From NCBI RefSeq assembly GCF_025399195.1, contig NW_026252096.1, forward strand, positions 186,001 to 250,000: a stretch of DNA of 64,000 bases, written 5' to 3'. Shown here in pieces: positions 1-13,566 of this stretch. This DNA is from Umbelopsis ramanniana AG. Its lineage: Eukaryota > Mucoromycota > Umbelopsidomycetes > Umbelopsidales > Umbelopsidaceae. The notes below the pieces were generated by a model. It saw nothing but the letters and a program-made list of their open reading frames with translations, was not told the origin of the DNA and did not search any database. A program made the position numbers and the translations under genes. Within the stretch, counting starts at the first letter, position 1. Every line of letters starts with the position of its first letter.

Positions 1-719
1 GCGATGACGAACAAACCATTCAATTCAAGCGAAGGCGTGCTTTATCTGACGCATCCGAATCCGCTGCCACCAAAAAATGTAAAACTGATGCTGCTATGGC
101 ATTCGACCGAGTGAACGTGGAAGAATCAGATGATCAATTCTTTGAATCTGGATGGATACCCAACTATCAAGTTTTTGATCAGCGGCCGGTCCGTGTCGTT
201 TGGAAAGGTAAGGAAAAATAACTTGTGTAATGTTTTTTGCCTGGGGGGTGGATCCGAAACACAACACGCACAACCACACATTGCAAATTTTCCATTGCTC
301 TGCTCTCTCACCTGGGCGGCGGGGTGGGGGTAAAAGTGTATGATTAAATGCAAATAGTCACTTCATTACCTTTGTGTTCATGCCCCCCCCCCTCCTTAAA
401 AAAATCATCACACATACAATAATATTAATGTTGTAAATAATGTTTTGCAGGATCCCCACTCCAAATTGGCCACATGCCATATTTCCAAAAGTTACATCAG
501 GGTGAAGTGAACATTGCTTCTACTCTACGATTGACTCCGGAACAATATATCAAATGCAAGAGAACCTTGATACAGGCTGCATCAAAATACGAAAGTCAAG
601 GAATCCCATTCAGGAAGTCAGATGCCCAAAAGTTATGCCGAGTCGACGTCAACAAGACTTCCACACTTTGGAGCATCTTTGGAAAACTGGGCTGGATGGG
701 CGATGGCTGCATTAACTAA
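1..719 (+). CDS. SWIRM-domain protein, 3' part
   Basis: Cut by the left edge. Two exons are visible: 1-207 (first whole codon at 3) and 451-719, joined by a 243-base intron (GTAAGG...TTTTGCAG). The first exon encodes an acidic, basic-patch-containing linker (KRRRALSD early on). The second encodes a SWIRM fold with VNIASTLRLTPEQYIKCKR and ends in DVNKTSTLWSIFGKLGWMG, the hallmark DVNKTSxLW..F..xGW helix. SWIRM domains bind DNA or nucleosomes in chromatin complexes. A C-terminal SWIRM resembles the Fun19/Laf1/Laf2 group of fungi, which are linked to histone deacetylase complexes; that assignment is inference. The domain call is firm. The rest of the protein is outside the window. Confidence 0.85.
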
Positions 720-2047
720 TATTAGTGGCTGACTTGCTTGCGATGCCTCTTTTTTTTTTTTGGCCATGCTCCTTAAATCATCGGAAGAGATATCCATCAA
801 AAAGAAGGCATTCTACACTGAGCTATCATTTTGAGAGCGCTCTCTATTCGCTTTTGTACATAATATCAATCTCATTCATGAACATTTTGATAAAGATCTT
901 GTAAAACGTCATTTTGTTGGGGTCCATTAGAAGTCCATTTTCCTCTCATTGCTTTCCCGAAATGTTTGACTACTTTTGGACTGTATGATGGACGTAATTT
1001 GACTGGCCAACTAGTCCCCCAAGGATTTAATCTAGAACTTTTTTTTTTTTTATTCGAGAGATGCTATGTCTCTGGATCTATATTCGGGGTAGCGTGGGGG
1101 GCAAAGGGAGGAAATGAATTGGGCCTGTCAAATGAGTTAAAGACCCCATGAAATGCCGCACTTACTTTCTATTATGATAGGATATGTGCTTTTGATTGAC
1201 ACAAATCCGTGGTCGGGGACTCGATTTATCTATTCCCCTTGAATCCACGTTCTTTCCTTGCACTCCGAAAAAGATCGTCGCACACAATTATTACAACCGG
1301 CCAAAAACTTTTCGAGGAACTCGCCTCACACTTGTTGCTTGAACGTTTGCCCTGACCCTCCCGACTATCGGAGCAATACATTTCATTTCCATCCACTGCA
1401 TCTAGAATCTCTTTCAATGAGACCAATCTAGCTCTAAAATTCAGGATCAAATTGCTGGTGGTATTGCTACCATGATGACTACTGTTGGAACAAATTCCGT
1501 TTTTGTCCATCATAACAGAACATGCTGCCTTGTTTTCTTTGTTTTTGCGCCCCCCAATTGAAATATAAATGTTGCCTTATATTGAAAATAACCTTGTGCA
1601 AATGCTTGAGTGCAATGCTGATCAAATCCGTATGAATGCAAGAGTCTTGTTGTGTTGACAAGCCATTTACTAAACACGGTTAAGGGCGCTTGTCCTTGTC
1701 GTACATGCGTGCCTCGGGTACCATTGCATCGCGGTCCATGAAAATCACAGCAGAAAAAATAAAATTTGCAATTGAGGGAAAAAAAAGAAAAACGAAAACG
1801 TGATAAAAAGCGAAAGTGGATTCATGAGCTCGTACAAGGCGTGTGTATTACTTTGTTTCAAAAGCGAAGTAGAATGATACTTGGTAAGCTATAAGGACCC
1901 GGTCATCACCGGGCTGAGCCAAAAAAAAAAAAAAAAAAGTAATAAAAAAAGGTTTGGAAGGAGAGAATTGGCTGGCTGGCAGAAAAGAAGGAAGGCGAAT
2001 GGGTTGGGTAGGGTGAATGACACAGGACACGAAATTGAAGGCTAAAA
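720..2047. other. Intergenic, about 1.3 kb, one weak ORF
   Basis: This lies between the SWIRM gene and the 3' end of CDC42. It has several homopolymer T/A runs (about 751-761, 1040-1051, 1921-1938). The only ORF of note is on the minus strand at 1226-1513 (95 codons, Ser/Asn-rich N-terminus, then RARLVSLKEILDAVDGNEM). It has no recognisable domain, no partner exon that I could join convincingly and no start context that decides it. It may be a small unknown gene or chance. Confidence 0.4.
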
Positions 2048-3254
<1,207 letters not shown>

Positions 3255-4214
3255 GATCTCCTTGAGTTTATTAGATTGTGCCGAGATGAAGTCTAAGGCA
3301 ACCGACCTTTCAGCGGGAAATCAAACTGTCTGAATTTTTGCGTGACATACAGAACTGGTGCCCTACTCGACCAAACGGCACAAAGCTGGTCGCAACGATT
3401 GATATGTGGTGGTCACCAATATAAATAGTTGTCATCTGCAGTTGGATCTAAATACTTTCCATTCTTTATAACATAAAACAAGTTGTACTATTCACTTTCT
3501 GCACCTTTGAACTCTTGCTTCAGTGGAGTGCAAGTGTTTTGGTCGAGAACCAGCAACCTATTTTGCGCTTAATAGTTATTAAATCACCCATGCCCACCTA
3601 CTTTCATTATCCGCTCGCCTCCTGTGGTGGACGAACCTAAGACCAAATGTATTGAATCACAGCCGCTTCTCCATATCCAATATGTGGAATATATATTTCC
3701 ACTACAGTATTAAAGCAAGCAAACCAAAATGAAAAGCATTTCAATAAATAGAATTGCACATTGACGATATAATAATAGCTTCTAAGAAAGTTAGAAAACT
3801 ATTTCGTGCCATGAGTGTGAAACGAATTTCTCTCCTTGATTGATCATGAATTTTTTTGCAACAGAACGAATCGGATTGCATGGTTTCAATTGGCAATAAA
3901 AATCCTTGGCAGTATATTATTTAGGTATTATTCTTCTTCTGATCCAGCCTATATTCCTGAGAGAATAGAAGATTCATCACATAGAATAGAACATAGAAGC
4001 TCGAGGATTCTTGGTTTACACTTGCGTGTATAACGGCACCTTGGCGAGTTTAGATGTGAGGGCTTTGTGGAGCGCAGGCTGAGTCGCAAAGCGGGAGTTT
4101 ATTTTTATCGCATATCAATTTCATTAGGCGATCTGTCTTTTTTTTTTTTTTCTTTTGCTTTCTCGTGTATACTTTAATCCAACTATCACCCTACTTGACC
4201 GCAGCATAGTTAGC
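3255..4214. other. Divergent promoter region, CDC42 / glycosyltransferase
   Basis: About 960 bases separate the starts of CDC42 (minus) and the Anp1/Mnn9-type gene (plus). It is AT-rich, with a T-rich run at about 4137-4156 just before the glycosyltransferase start, a pyrimidine tract common before fungal start sites. No ORF here looks coding. Confidence 0.5.
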
Positions 4215-5365
4215 ATGAAGCTCTCTACTACAACGGTTGGAAGTCTTCGATCCAATAAGAGGTTCCTGGCCATCATTGTGGTCATGGCCCTCGGTCTGAT
4301 GTTTACTGTGTTTTCTATGGTACCTTTATCCACTTGCCACGGCACTATACGAACAGTAAACTCAGCACAAGCTCTTTCATCTGATGCTTCGCAACAGATG
4401 TCGTTTGCCAATCTCAATCATCTCACTGCATCTGCTTCCGCTCGTGATAACAAGGAACATGTTCTTATCCTTACACCTTTGAAGAACGCTGTTCCTTATC
4501 TTGACCGATACTTTGAACTCGTTGATCGCCTTACATATCCCAAACACCTTATTTCCATGGCTTTTCTTGTATCTGATACCACTGATGAGACAGTTGATGA
4601 GTTACAGCGACATGCTCGAAAATTGCAAAGTCGCTGGAGCGACCGATACCATTCCATCCGTATCTTTGAGAAAGATTTCAAGTTCGAGCTGACAGAGGAA
4701 GAACGCCACAAGTACGAACTTCAGCCAAAGCGTCGCTCGTTCATGGCTCGGTCCCGCAATTACTTGCTTACAGCTGCTTTGACAGAGGAGATCTCTTGGG
4801 TACTTTGGTTGGATGTCGATGTGGTAGATTACCCAGAAACTATCTTGGAAGATCTACAGAGCGTCGATGAAGACATTGTTGTTCCCAATTGCCTCTTGCA
4901 GCGCGCTGATGGTGCATTCTGGGGTTATGACAAGAATAATTGGCAAGAAACTCCTGAATCATTGGAGAAGCAAAAGGATTTACCAGAAGACTTTGTGTTA
5001 CTTGAAGGTAAGTTACACATACTTTAAACGAGGTGGTAGAACATTTGCGATAAGCTCAGATATTGATCCATTATGCCTTTTTTTTTTATTCTCTTTATCC
5101 AGGATACTATGAATTCCTCACTGGTCGCTATCTTATGGTTGATATGCCCACACATAACCCTCCATTGACTAAGGTTCCTTTGGATGGTGTGGGTGCTACC
5201 TTTACCCTAGTCAAGGCGCAAGTTCATCGCGAAGGCGCAAACTTCCCGTCTTACCCATTCCAGCATCAGGTGGAGACCGAAGGCTTTGCTAAAATGGCCA
5301 AAGCAATGGGTTTCAGCGTATATGGACTTCCAAGTTACATCATCCAACACATCTTTAATGGGTAA
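4215..5365 (+). CDS. Anp1/Mnn9/Van1-family mannosyltransferase
   Basis: Two exons, 4215-5007 and 5103-5365, 351 residues. A type II membrane layout is visible: a short basic tail, a hydrophobic anchor near residues 17-38 (FLAIIVVMALGLMFTVF), then a lumenal catalytic domain. Family landmarks are HVLILTPLKNAVPYLDRYF, the catalytic DxD in WVLWLDVDVVDYPETI, and EGANFPSYPFQHQVETEGF near the end. Yeast relatives (Mnn9, Anp1, Van1) are subunits of Golgi mannan polymerases that extend alpha-1,6-mannose chains on N-glycans. Which of the three it corresponds to is unclear; early-diverging fungi often have few copies. An in-frame ATG at 4155 would add 20 residues; 4215 was chosen because the anchor then sits at a normal distance from the N-terminus. 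Confidence 0.93.
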
Positions 5366-5845
5366 AGGCACTCCAAACGAATGATTGCATATCCAATGCC
5401 TCCCGTTGATTGCTTGATCATTCCTAGTTTTTTCCCCCCTCTGCATACCAAAACCACATTTTCTCATGTATCTCTAGTTTCATAACCAGTACTCTCTTCC
5501 CCTCCATTTATTTCTCTAATGTTGTTGCTACTTGTAACTTGCTTATATATATCTCTCTTTCGCGTCCTAATAGAATATTTACCATATTACACCATAACTT
5601 TTTCTTGCAAATCAATTGGAATTAGGGGCCTGATTCTGTTCAGTGTTTGTCCCCATGGCCTAATCTTGCAGTCTCAAGGGCCTATCCCAAACCTGGAACA
5701 CCATCGCCACACTTATTCTCTTTATCTCTGCGACATGATACATCACCATCATAATATACGATACAAAAACGGACGGGTGTGTATTTGTCAACTTTTGCTT
5801 TGACATTAAAAAACAATTCTATGTAGACAATGGGTACTTTGTTGC
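5366..5845. other. Convergent 3' region
   Basis: About 480 bases between the 3' ends of the glycosyltransferase and NDUFV2. AT-rich, with CT-rich stretches that may be polyadenylation context. Nothing else seen. Confidence 0.5.
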
Positions 5846-6917
5846 TTACAAGTCATCTCTCATTCCGAATCCAGGACCATATGGTTCGCTGTTGAGAGTA
5901 GTGTACTTTCCAGGGGCATACTGTAATAGTCATAGTATTAGTTTGCTGTATGCACATAGTAAACTGGTGCATTGATGACGATGCTTACCTCGCAAGTGTG
6001 GCGACCACCTTGGGGTCCAGGTGTGACTGGCTTACCATTTTGCAAGTTTTCAAGAACCTTCTTGGTAGTCTCGGGAGTCAAGTCCTCCTGTGTTGAACCA
6101 TTAGTAAAAATATCACAATCAATTGGCCATCCTGAAGAAATACATACATAGTAATCATCGTTTATAGCAAGGACAGGAGCGTTAACGCATGCACCTGCAC
6201 ATTCGACCTCAACTAGTGTGAATTTGCCATCCTTGGTTGTCTCGCCAACTTCAATCTTCAAGTGGTCCTTGATGGTCTCAAGGATCTTGGTGGATCCACA
6301 ACCACCGAGCTGGCAAGGAGTGGTAGTACACAACTGCAAGAAGTACTTGCCAACAGGTTCTCTATCAATCGATATAAAGTTAATGAAAGGAAAAAAAAAA
6401 AAAAAAACGGTGTGGTTGATTTTAGGTATGTATGTCGAACTGACCTGTTGAACATGGTATAGAATGTGGCAACCTCATATACACGCATAGGAGGAACTTC
6501 GACAAGTCGTGCAACCTCATTCATGACAGAAATAGAAGTGAATCCGTTTTGTCTCTGGCCGAGATCAAGAAGTGGCATGATGGCAGCTTTCTTGTATTGA
6601 GGAGGATAACGCTTAAGAATCTCTTCAATTCGCTTCTTGTTGTCTTGGTCGAATTCGAAAGGAATGCTAGGATTATTTTCGGGAGTGTTGCGGTGCTGGA
6701 GTTTCGAAATGCATCATCAAAAAAGACAAGGATGAAAAAAATAACACATTAATAAGTTGATGGTGATGTATAATAATTGCCATGGTAAAATTCCTACCAC
6801 AAACAGATGATCAGACAAAGCTGCAGGTGAAGAGTGAATGGTTCGCTTTGCAGCCATATTGCGGGCTACTGCAGAGGTTGTCGCAGCCTGGCGAACAAGG
6901 GCTCGTACAGAGAACAT
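5846..6917 (-). CDS. NDUFV2: NADH:ubiquinone oxidoreductase 24 kDa subunit
   Basis: Five exons: 6798-6917, 6445-6695, 6148-6361, 5989-6087 and 5846-5920, 252 residues. The N-terminus [20 protein letters not shown] is rich in Arg, Ser and Ala and lacks acids, as expected for a mitochondrial presequence. The thioredoxin-like domain carries the four cysteines of the N1a [2Fe-2S] cluster: the pair in [11 protein letters not shown] and the pair in CAGACVNAP. Upstream is [21 protein letters not shown], typical of the family. The protein sits in the N-module of complex I with the 51 kDa flavoprotein. Its presence shows the organism keeps complex I, unlike Saccharomyces. A CRE-like TGACGTCG lies 126 bases upstream. 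Confidence 0.97.
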
Positions 6918-7237
6918 ATTTCTGAATGGAGTGGGGAGAACGGGTAGCAAAACGAATTAGCGGTGTGCGTGCGCGACCAGCCTTTCAAAGAGCTTTCCTA
7001 GTCAGGCGTAAACAAAAACCGACCAAGAAGGTCAAATTTTGATGACGTCGCCTGCTGAAAATCCATCTGTCAAAAAGTCACAAAATGAACACCCCAAAAT
7101 GGCCGCATGCAGTTTTCCAGCCTTAACGAAATAATTCTTGACGCCAGGCATCCTACTGCTCTAACTATATTCAAAAAACTCTTTTTAATTCTGTGGTTAC
7201 AAATTATAGAATTACATCTCTCTCAGATGGTAATAAA
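6918..7237. other. Spacer between NDUFV2 start and AIG1-like 3' end
   Basis: About 320 bases, holding the promoter of NDUFV2 (minus) and the 3' end of the next gene. It contains the octamer TGACGTCG at 7043-7050. No coding signal. Confidence 0.5.
7043..7050. promoter_or_regulatory. CRE-like site TGACGTCG
   Basis: The octamer TGACGTCG, seven of eight matches to the CREB/ATF consensus TGACGTCA, lies 126 bases upstream of the NDUFV2 start. The same octamer lies just upstream of the bZIP gene in this window. Function is inferred from the motif only. Confidence 0.3.
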
Positions 7238-8103
7238 CTACTGTTTCTTCTTGCCATCCTTCGTTGACAATTGACCATGAAGTGATTTATGAATATATGC
7301 ACCTATAGCGGACAACAGTATTATTTAGTAACTCTTGAAAAACATCTGTGCACCATTATACAATTTCTAAAAGTTCACTTACCGAGCTCATACATCACCC
7401 AGCATACAGTACCACTGACGGCAAAAAACATAAGTCTACCATTTGTTGTCATATCCGCAAGGAAAGGGTATGCATAGTATTTGTTCTTAGAGTAGCAGTA
7501 CGAAGTCCAAACATAGTAAGCAATGGTAAAAAGGTAAATGTTGACAACATGACTACTTGAGCGTTTGAACTCTACGTTGAAGAACAAGAAGTCAATCCAT
7601 AGGAACAACGCCGGGAACAAATGCAGACAGCAGTCAACGAAAACTGGGATTTTGGGGGCATCCGCAGGAATCAAGAGCTTTGGGTCGAGGAAAATCATTC
7701 CCCAGTAGAGAACTGAAATAAGGCCTTCCAACTAGAATCAAATGTGCTGTATTAATGATACTGTAGCTTCAAAGTGGTTCCTGTTGCTAGCTACTTACCG
7801 GGACAGCAATGCTACCGATGACACTGTGTACTTCTGTATACGCAATGGTTTGTCAGCTTACGAAGTAGGCTTCTCAGAAGCATGGAAGTGGAACTTACTG
7901 TTGAGGAAGCCTGGGATGAAGTCTCGAATTAGACATAGCAAGAATGATATTGTGGCAACTGTCAGGCCTAGAATGGTCAGGTACTGGAAGTGACCGCCAA
8001 ACCCATTAGCGTATGGATTCACAATGCGGTTAACGTTATACAATGCCCACAAATTGGAGACAGAGCCTAGTAAATGTAACGATGTACGAATGAATGTTGA
8101 CAT
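7238..8103 (-). CDS. FAR-17a/AIG1-like multi-pass membrane hydrolase
   Basis: Four exons: 7899-8103, 7799-7833, 7383-7731 and 7238-7302, 217 residues. About six hydrophobic segments are visible. The family landmarks are FGGHFQYLTILGL near residues 35-47, with the Thr that in human AIG1/ADTRP is the proposed nucleophile, and DCCLHLFPALFLWIDFLFF with the partner His. Human members hydrolyse fatty acid esters of hydroxy fatty acids; fungal members are uncharacterised, so substrate is inference. The C-terminus is short and lysine-rich (STKDGKKKQ), possibly an ER-retention KKxx-like tail. The second exon is only 35 bases; phases agree across all junctions. Confidence 0.85.
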
Positions 8104-9030
8104 GGGCAGAAAAGGTATGATATCACTACTGAAACGTGAAAGAAATGTGAGCACACACCACCCGGCAATTAAAAGGACCGGGCAGTTGCGTCAATTTCCG
8201 TAAATTCGTTTCAGTTAGCGCTTCAGGCTACTATGGCCAATTTTTGTATTCAAACTCTGAGAAAGTCCCGCAGTGATGAAAGATGCTCTGAGCCACGAGC
8301 ATCGAGAGTGCTATTTCTGTCTTCTATGAGGATCTCAACTTTCTATAATCGACTGACTTTGGCCCTGGCCATTGAAGCTTTGCTATCATAAACTTTATTG
8401 GCGTCCTCATACCAAAAGGTTTTTGCTATCGAAAACCATACATAAACACAAATAAAACCAGCACAATACAATGAAGAACTTTCTCTCGCTTTCCGATACA
8501 TCTGGTATACGTCTCACTATAGATATAATCAATACATCTAGTACTGAACCATAGTTCCTTCTGTAGTCCATTTAAAAATAGTGATAAACGTCTAAGAGGA
8601 CGGATGCCTGATAATTCACCACACAGGTATATTGCCATGCATTTCATTCTATTTAATTCTATTTACATGATTTTCGCTGCAAGTTTGTTGTTTTTACTTT
8701 CCTGGAGTAACAGGTTGTTTGCTTTGTGAAGACATTGTTTACTATACATATCTAGTCCAAACTCCAAGTAATGCCTCAGCGCTATCAAAGCTAAGCAAAA
8801 AACTGCAGACGCATATTGCTTTCGTCAGTTTTATGAGAAGTGGAATGTAGTTTCTGAAAGAACCCAGTCCTATCAGCAAATTGAGCAAACGAGGGGTGGC
8901 AATGCTCTTGACTCTCGCGGCCAAAAAGTAGTCACGAGTGGATTTGCCTACTCCAAAGTTCTTGGCTGGGCTGAGTGTCGGTCATCTCGTTCGATTCTTG
9001 ACGGCTCCAACAAAGCGAGTGTAAAGCATC
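8104..9030. other. Divergent intergenic region
   Basis: About 930 bases between the AIG1-like start (minus) and CDC50 start (plus). No coding ORF recognised; a few short ORFs have no coding character. Confidence 0.5.
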
Positions 9031-10610
9031 ATGTCAGAGCACAAGAGCCGCAAACCTTCCAGTGTGTATCAACCGCAGTTCTAGTACAACATTTCACCTG
9101 TTACTTATTTGTACTGACAACCATCATCTACTTGATTTAAAGACACTGCATTCAAACAACAGCGCTTGAAGGCATGGCAACCACTTCTTACCCCAAAGAC
9201 GGTGCTTCCCACCCTCTTCATAGCTGGTATTATCTTCGCACCACTCGGTGGTCTTTTCCTTTATGAAAGCGATACCGTATGTGTGCTTTTATTTGGCCAT
9301 TTTTCCACCTTCACTTGATTCTCATATGACGTTAACTGCTCCGCCCCATCAGGTTAACGAAATCGTCATTGACTATACTCAGTGCATCAACCAACCTCCT
9401 GGAGTACCAAAAGTTTTAGAAGATAGCGAATATCGCTATACATTCACTTCACAGAATACGACAGGCAGGTTTTCCATTTATTAAACCTCCACACTAACGT
9501 CAATGCGATTCTAACCTACTACGTCCGTTGTTATAGTGATTCTCGCACCAACATATGAGCTTGTCAATTCTACAACTTGGATGAAGGGCGGATCGCCACC
9601 TAATGGAGCTCTTGTTCAACGCTGCAACATTGCATTCAATATTCCTATGCCACTTCATGCGCCTGTCTATCTATATTATAGACTTACCAACTTCTACCAA
9701 AATCATCGCAAATATGTCAAAAGTCTAAGCTACAACCAACTCAAAGGTCAAGTCATCTCTCCAACCGACGCTTCAACGAGTTGTACTCAAATGTCTGCGA
9801 ATGCGAATGGCACAATCTATTACCCTTGTGGCCTCATCGCAAACTCCGTCTTCAATGGTAAATAGGTTACCGCCGTCATCGCTCTTATGTTGATCAAAAT
9901 GACTAACATGCAGTTGGCTTCAGATACCTTTTCCCTCAGCCTTACTTTACTAAACCCACCCAATAGCGCTGACTCAAACCAAAGCTATGCATTAACCGAG
10001 ACAGGAATAACGTGGTCTTCAGATCAGAGTCGATATGGCAAGACGACTGCTGATCCTTCCTCTGTCGCCCCTCCTCCTAATTGGCAAGATAGGTATCCAA
10101 ATGGTTATACTGCTGATAACATATTCGATCCCACTAAGGACGAGCACTTTCAAGTCTGGATGAGAACAAGCTGGTTCCCAACATTTAGAAAGCTGTACGC
10201 CAAGTATACCAGTGACGAACCATTTGTAGGAGGCAGATACATGATCTCTGTAGACTTGAGTAAGTAATGAACAGACGATGTATGACCTTTTATCAGCGTG
10301 GGGTCTGACATGCCTTTGTGTAGATTATGATATCCAAGCTTACGGCGGAACCAAATCCTTGGTCCTCACCGGCACGTCCTTCCTTGGTAACCGAAACTCT
10401 TTCATGGGACTTGCATATATTGTCATGGGATGCATATGCGCTTTCCTTGGCCTTGTCTTCCTGGTTCGAAACTTCTATCGACCAAGGTTAGTAAATCAAT
10501 TTTTTAACGGCGTAATGAATGACAATATGAAGTGTTGACTTTGTTACTTTATCGGCATCAGGAAATTGGGCGATCACGACCGCTTGTCGTGGAACAATCA
10601 TCAGGACTAA
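9031..10610 (+). CDS. CDC50: CDC50/LEM3-family P4-ATPase flippase beta subunit
   Basis: Seven exons: 9031-9061, 9143-9276, 9353-9464, 9537-9857, 9924-10259, 10324-10486 and 10562-10610, 381 residues. The order is: short N-tail with [16 protein letters not shown], first membrane span ([22 protein letters not shown]), a large lumenal domain with paired Cys (one in DYTQCINQP) and [35 protein letters not shown], then a second span ([18 protein letters not shown]) and tail [17 protein letters not shown]. Such subunits escort P4-ATPases from the ER and are needed for phospholipid flipping. The intron after 9464 seems to use a GC donor (ACAG|GCAGGT); the only in-frame GT alternative leads to a stop. 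Confidence 0.96.
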
Positions 10611-10769
10611 AGGCAATAAAAGACAAAGATGTACCACCGTTTATACTAGTTTCTCGTTTCACTCATATTCACCACTGTGAAATATTCTCAGATTTTCAAT
10701 CTATTAAAGGCTCTTATATTTTTTTTTATAAATAATGGTAATACATTGATTTGGGATGTTATGATGCGA

Positions 10770-12610
10770 TTAACGGCGTACTACTTCAGCCAAGCCGTTT
10801 ACTTTCTCTAATTCTTCGACTCTTGCACCGTTGGAGTCTTCCGAAGCAAGCAACGGGCCTACGCTCATCTCAGTCCATGTACGCCATACTTCCTCAACTT
10901 GAGCACTGGCTTCATCACTAAGAGTAATGCAGAAGATAGCGTCATATCCGCCAGCTAAAGAAGATAAGAAAGTCAGTTACACGTTCTAATGCGGTGGTTA
11001 TAGATAGAAGATATAGTCACCTCCAGGCACGCCGGCCATGATCACACCAGGGCGATCCATGCAGGCATCCAAAAGTTTGGTCTGCTCTGAAGGCTCAATA
11101 GGAACATTGGACTTTTCACTCATGTCGCGGATCAAGCGTCGTACGTTCTCGAAATTTTCATACAAACGCAACAACGTTTCCTGTACTGCATCCAGGCTGT
11201 CCATAGACTTCCACTTCATAAACAGATGTTGTGAGTAAAGATATCAATGGAGAAGCTTGACTGCTCTAAAAAGTCATTTTACCTCTGATGCTTTCTTGGC
11301 TGCCAATCTGTCAATGGATTGGTTATATGTTTGTTGATCTTGCTCAAAGCATGCGTTCAATTCTCGCAAGTCTTGTTCCACTTTGGTATTGTAGCTATGC
11401 AACTCATCCCATAGTGCCTTAGCTATACATTGGTAAAAGTAGCATAAGTTTCGATGAAACGCTTATTGTTTGCTGATAGTGCTTCAAGAACTCACCTTCC
11501 GACGCATTCTCTTTTCTCCAGTTGAGAACTTTGCCAACAAGAGTAGGGGTATGACTGCCAGCATCGATATCTGCAAGCATCATATGTAAGCGATGCGGCA
11601 ACTTGACAGGAGTGACGATGTTATCCCATGCGGAATGATCAGGCGATACAATATCGTACAGAGTCTTGGCATTCACTTGCTCATCCTGGTTGATATAGTT
11701 GACATTAGAGATTGAAATTTGTCATAAAAGCAACCGCGAGGAAGTTCTTACCATGGCAGGTTCAAGCACTTTGGGATCAAATCTTCGGTAACGGTGACTA
11801 CCCCACACGGCGGCAGATACATCAAAACCGGAGCCAACTTTTCCTTGAGCCAAACAATGAGCTTGCTGAGCCGTATTGTGAACAAGAACTCTATCTGCTT
11901 CATTTTCCAATGACGACACCGCACCGAAATGCACAAATATAGCTCCAACAAGGGAGGTGATCAGAGCTGCTGAGCTTCCCAATCCAGTCTTATGGACATC
12001 ACCAAGAGTAGTATGAGTTTCACAGAATGGAGAAAGAGATCGAAGCGAAGACATAGTGGTAGGAAGGTTACGTTTCTGAAGCTGAAGGCGCTGAGAGTAG
12101 AAGTCGTTGTCTCCAACAATGACCATTCGCAATCCTCCATTGAGCTTCGACAACAGAGCCTGTTCGCCGACCTTTTCGTATACGACTCTCATACAGCTTT
12201 TAATACATGTCTCAACAAACTTGTTGCGGCCTTCAGGAGAGCTAATTTGATACGATCAGTATTTGTCAAACGTCTTTGGGTAATACGGTTGTCGAAACTT
12301 TGCATTACCTCTGAACGACGTTGACGCCTTGCTCGTTGAGTCCGCAAGTGTATTTCCAAGTGCTATTTTCAAATTGTGGAGACTCGACCACGATGGTACC
12401 GTGTTCTGCTTCATCTTTGGACTGAATCACAGTGTAGAATCTGGCGTTGGTGCCGATGACAAGACCGTGGTAGCTAGGATCGAGTACGAGGTATCCACCG
12501 GTCACCAAAACTTTTCCAGGAGCTGAAACAACGCTAAGTGAAGACACTATGGATTTAGAAAGCAAGTATAGGCATCTCACGCTTTCAAGTTATGGTTCTT
12601 ACGTTGTCAT
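10770..12610 (-). CDS. ERG8: Phosphomevalonate kinase (GHMP family)
   Basis: Seven exons: 12603-12610, 12309-12533, 11752-12241, 11496-11685, 11283-11422, 11021-11213 and 10770-10954, 476 residues. It begins [21 protein letters not shown], the N-terminal GHMP motif. The ATP-binding glycine/serine loop is [17 protein letters not shown], preceded by the long insertion typical of eukaryotic ERG8; [16 protein letters not shown] is the C-terminal glycine motif. It phosphorylates mevalonate-5-phosphate to the diphosphate in isoprenoid and sterol synthesis. The first coding exon is only 8 bases (two codons plus two bases); this choice is supported by a GTAAGA donor and exact phase. The start-proximal E-box CACGTG lies 86 bases upstream. 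Confidence 0.96.
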
Positions 12611-13566
12611 CTGTGGATTTAGCTTTGAACTTGCTGTCGGACAATCCAGCACACTTTCGCTTTTTGATTCACCAAAAATGGTGCCTGAAATTAGTCACGT
12701 GTGCAGTTTGCTCTCAGTAAGCCGACGTGCCCACTGTCCGCATTTGTTTTGACGTGAAGAGATGAAACGTGCGAGCCTCGTGTGATTGAAGAGATCTACC
12801 TTGACAGCGTCGTATGTTTTTTCAATGTAATAATTGTGCAACGTCTCTATTTGGGATCCTTCAAGGGAAATACGGATACTTGCAGTTCGCAAGAGATATG
12901 TTCTAAGAAGGAAAAATATCTTTTTTTTTTATTTTTAATCTAGACTAATATTGCAAGCAAGGCTTGGGGTGAAATGATGTATGGTCGGCCGTGAATTTGA
13001 ATTTCGAGCACTTAACAGAGATAAATGCACAAGCGAGCAAGTTGAGCACAAACGTGTAATCTGCTAAAGTAAAATCATGCAATTAAATTATGCAAACTGT
13101 AACATCTGCAGCAGAGTGTTATTACTTTACGAATTCAACTAATATTTGCATTATAAAAAAACCTTTGGTCCAGTTTCATAAAAAACATGGGCAAGTCTTC
13201 AGAATGAACAAGCATATCTCTAATATCACAGTGTATGCGTATCCAGCTTTTTGATATTGTTGTACTCCCTCCTCCTCCGCTAGAAAAGGTCTCATCAACA
13301 AAAAAAAGGTCCTTAATTATAAACCAGATATTGTAGATTCTAGTATTTCCAAAAACTGAAGGAGATAGTATAGTAGTGAAAGAGGCAGCGAGGTATTGAG
13401 AATGGAGGAAAATCTAGCTGTACATTAAAGTGTGGAAAACAGATACAGTATGAAGAAGGAAACTGATATAAAAGAAAAAGTATCGCAAAGAAACAATGGG
13501 GGAAAAAATAATCAAGATTAGTGATACATTATGATGTTGGGAGCTGGCCATTTTTGGATGGGGTCC
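12611..13566. other. Tandem spacer between ERG8 and Kes1-like gene
   Basis: About 950 bases upstream of ERG8 and downstream of the ORP gene (both minus). It contains CACGTG at 12696-12701 and AT-rich stretches. No coding ORF recognised. Confidence 0.5.
12696..12701. promoter_or_regulatory. E-box CACGTG upstream of ERG8
   Basis: CACGTG in the context GTCACGTGTG, 86 bases upstream of the ERG8 start. CACGTG is bound by bHLH factors (Cbf1, Pho4, SREBP-like) in fungi. The same core recurs before several genes in this window. Confidence 0.35.
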
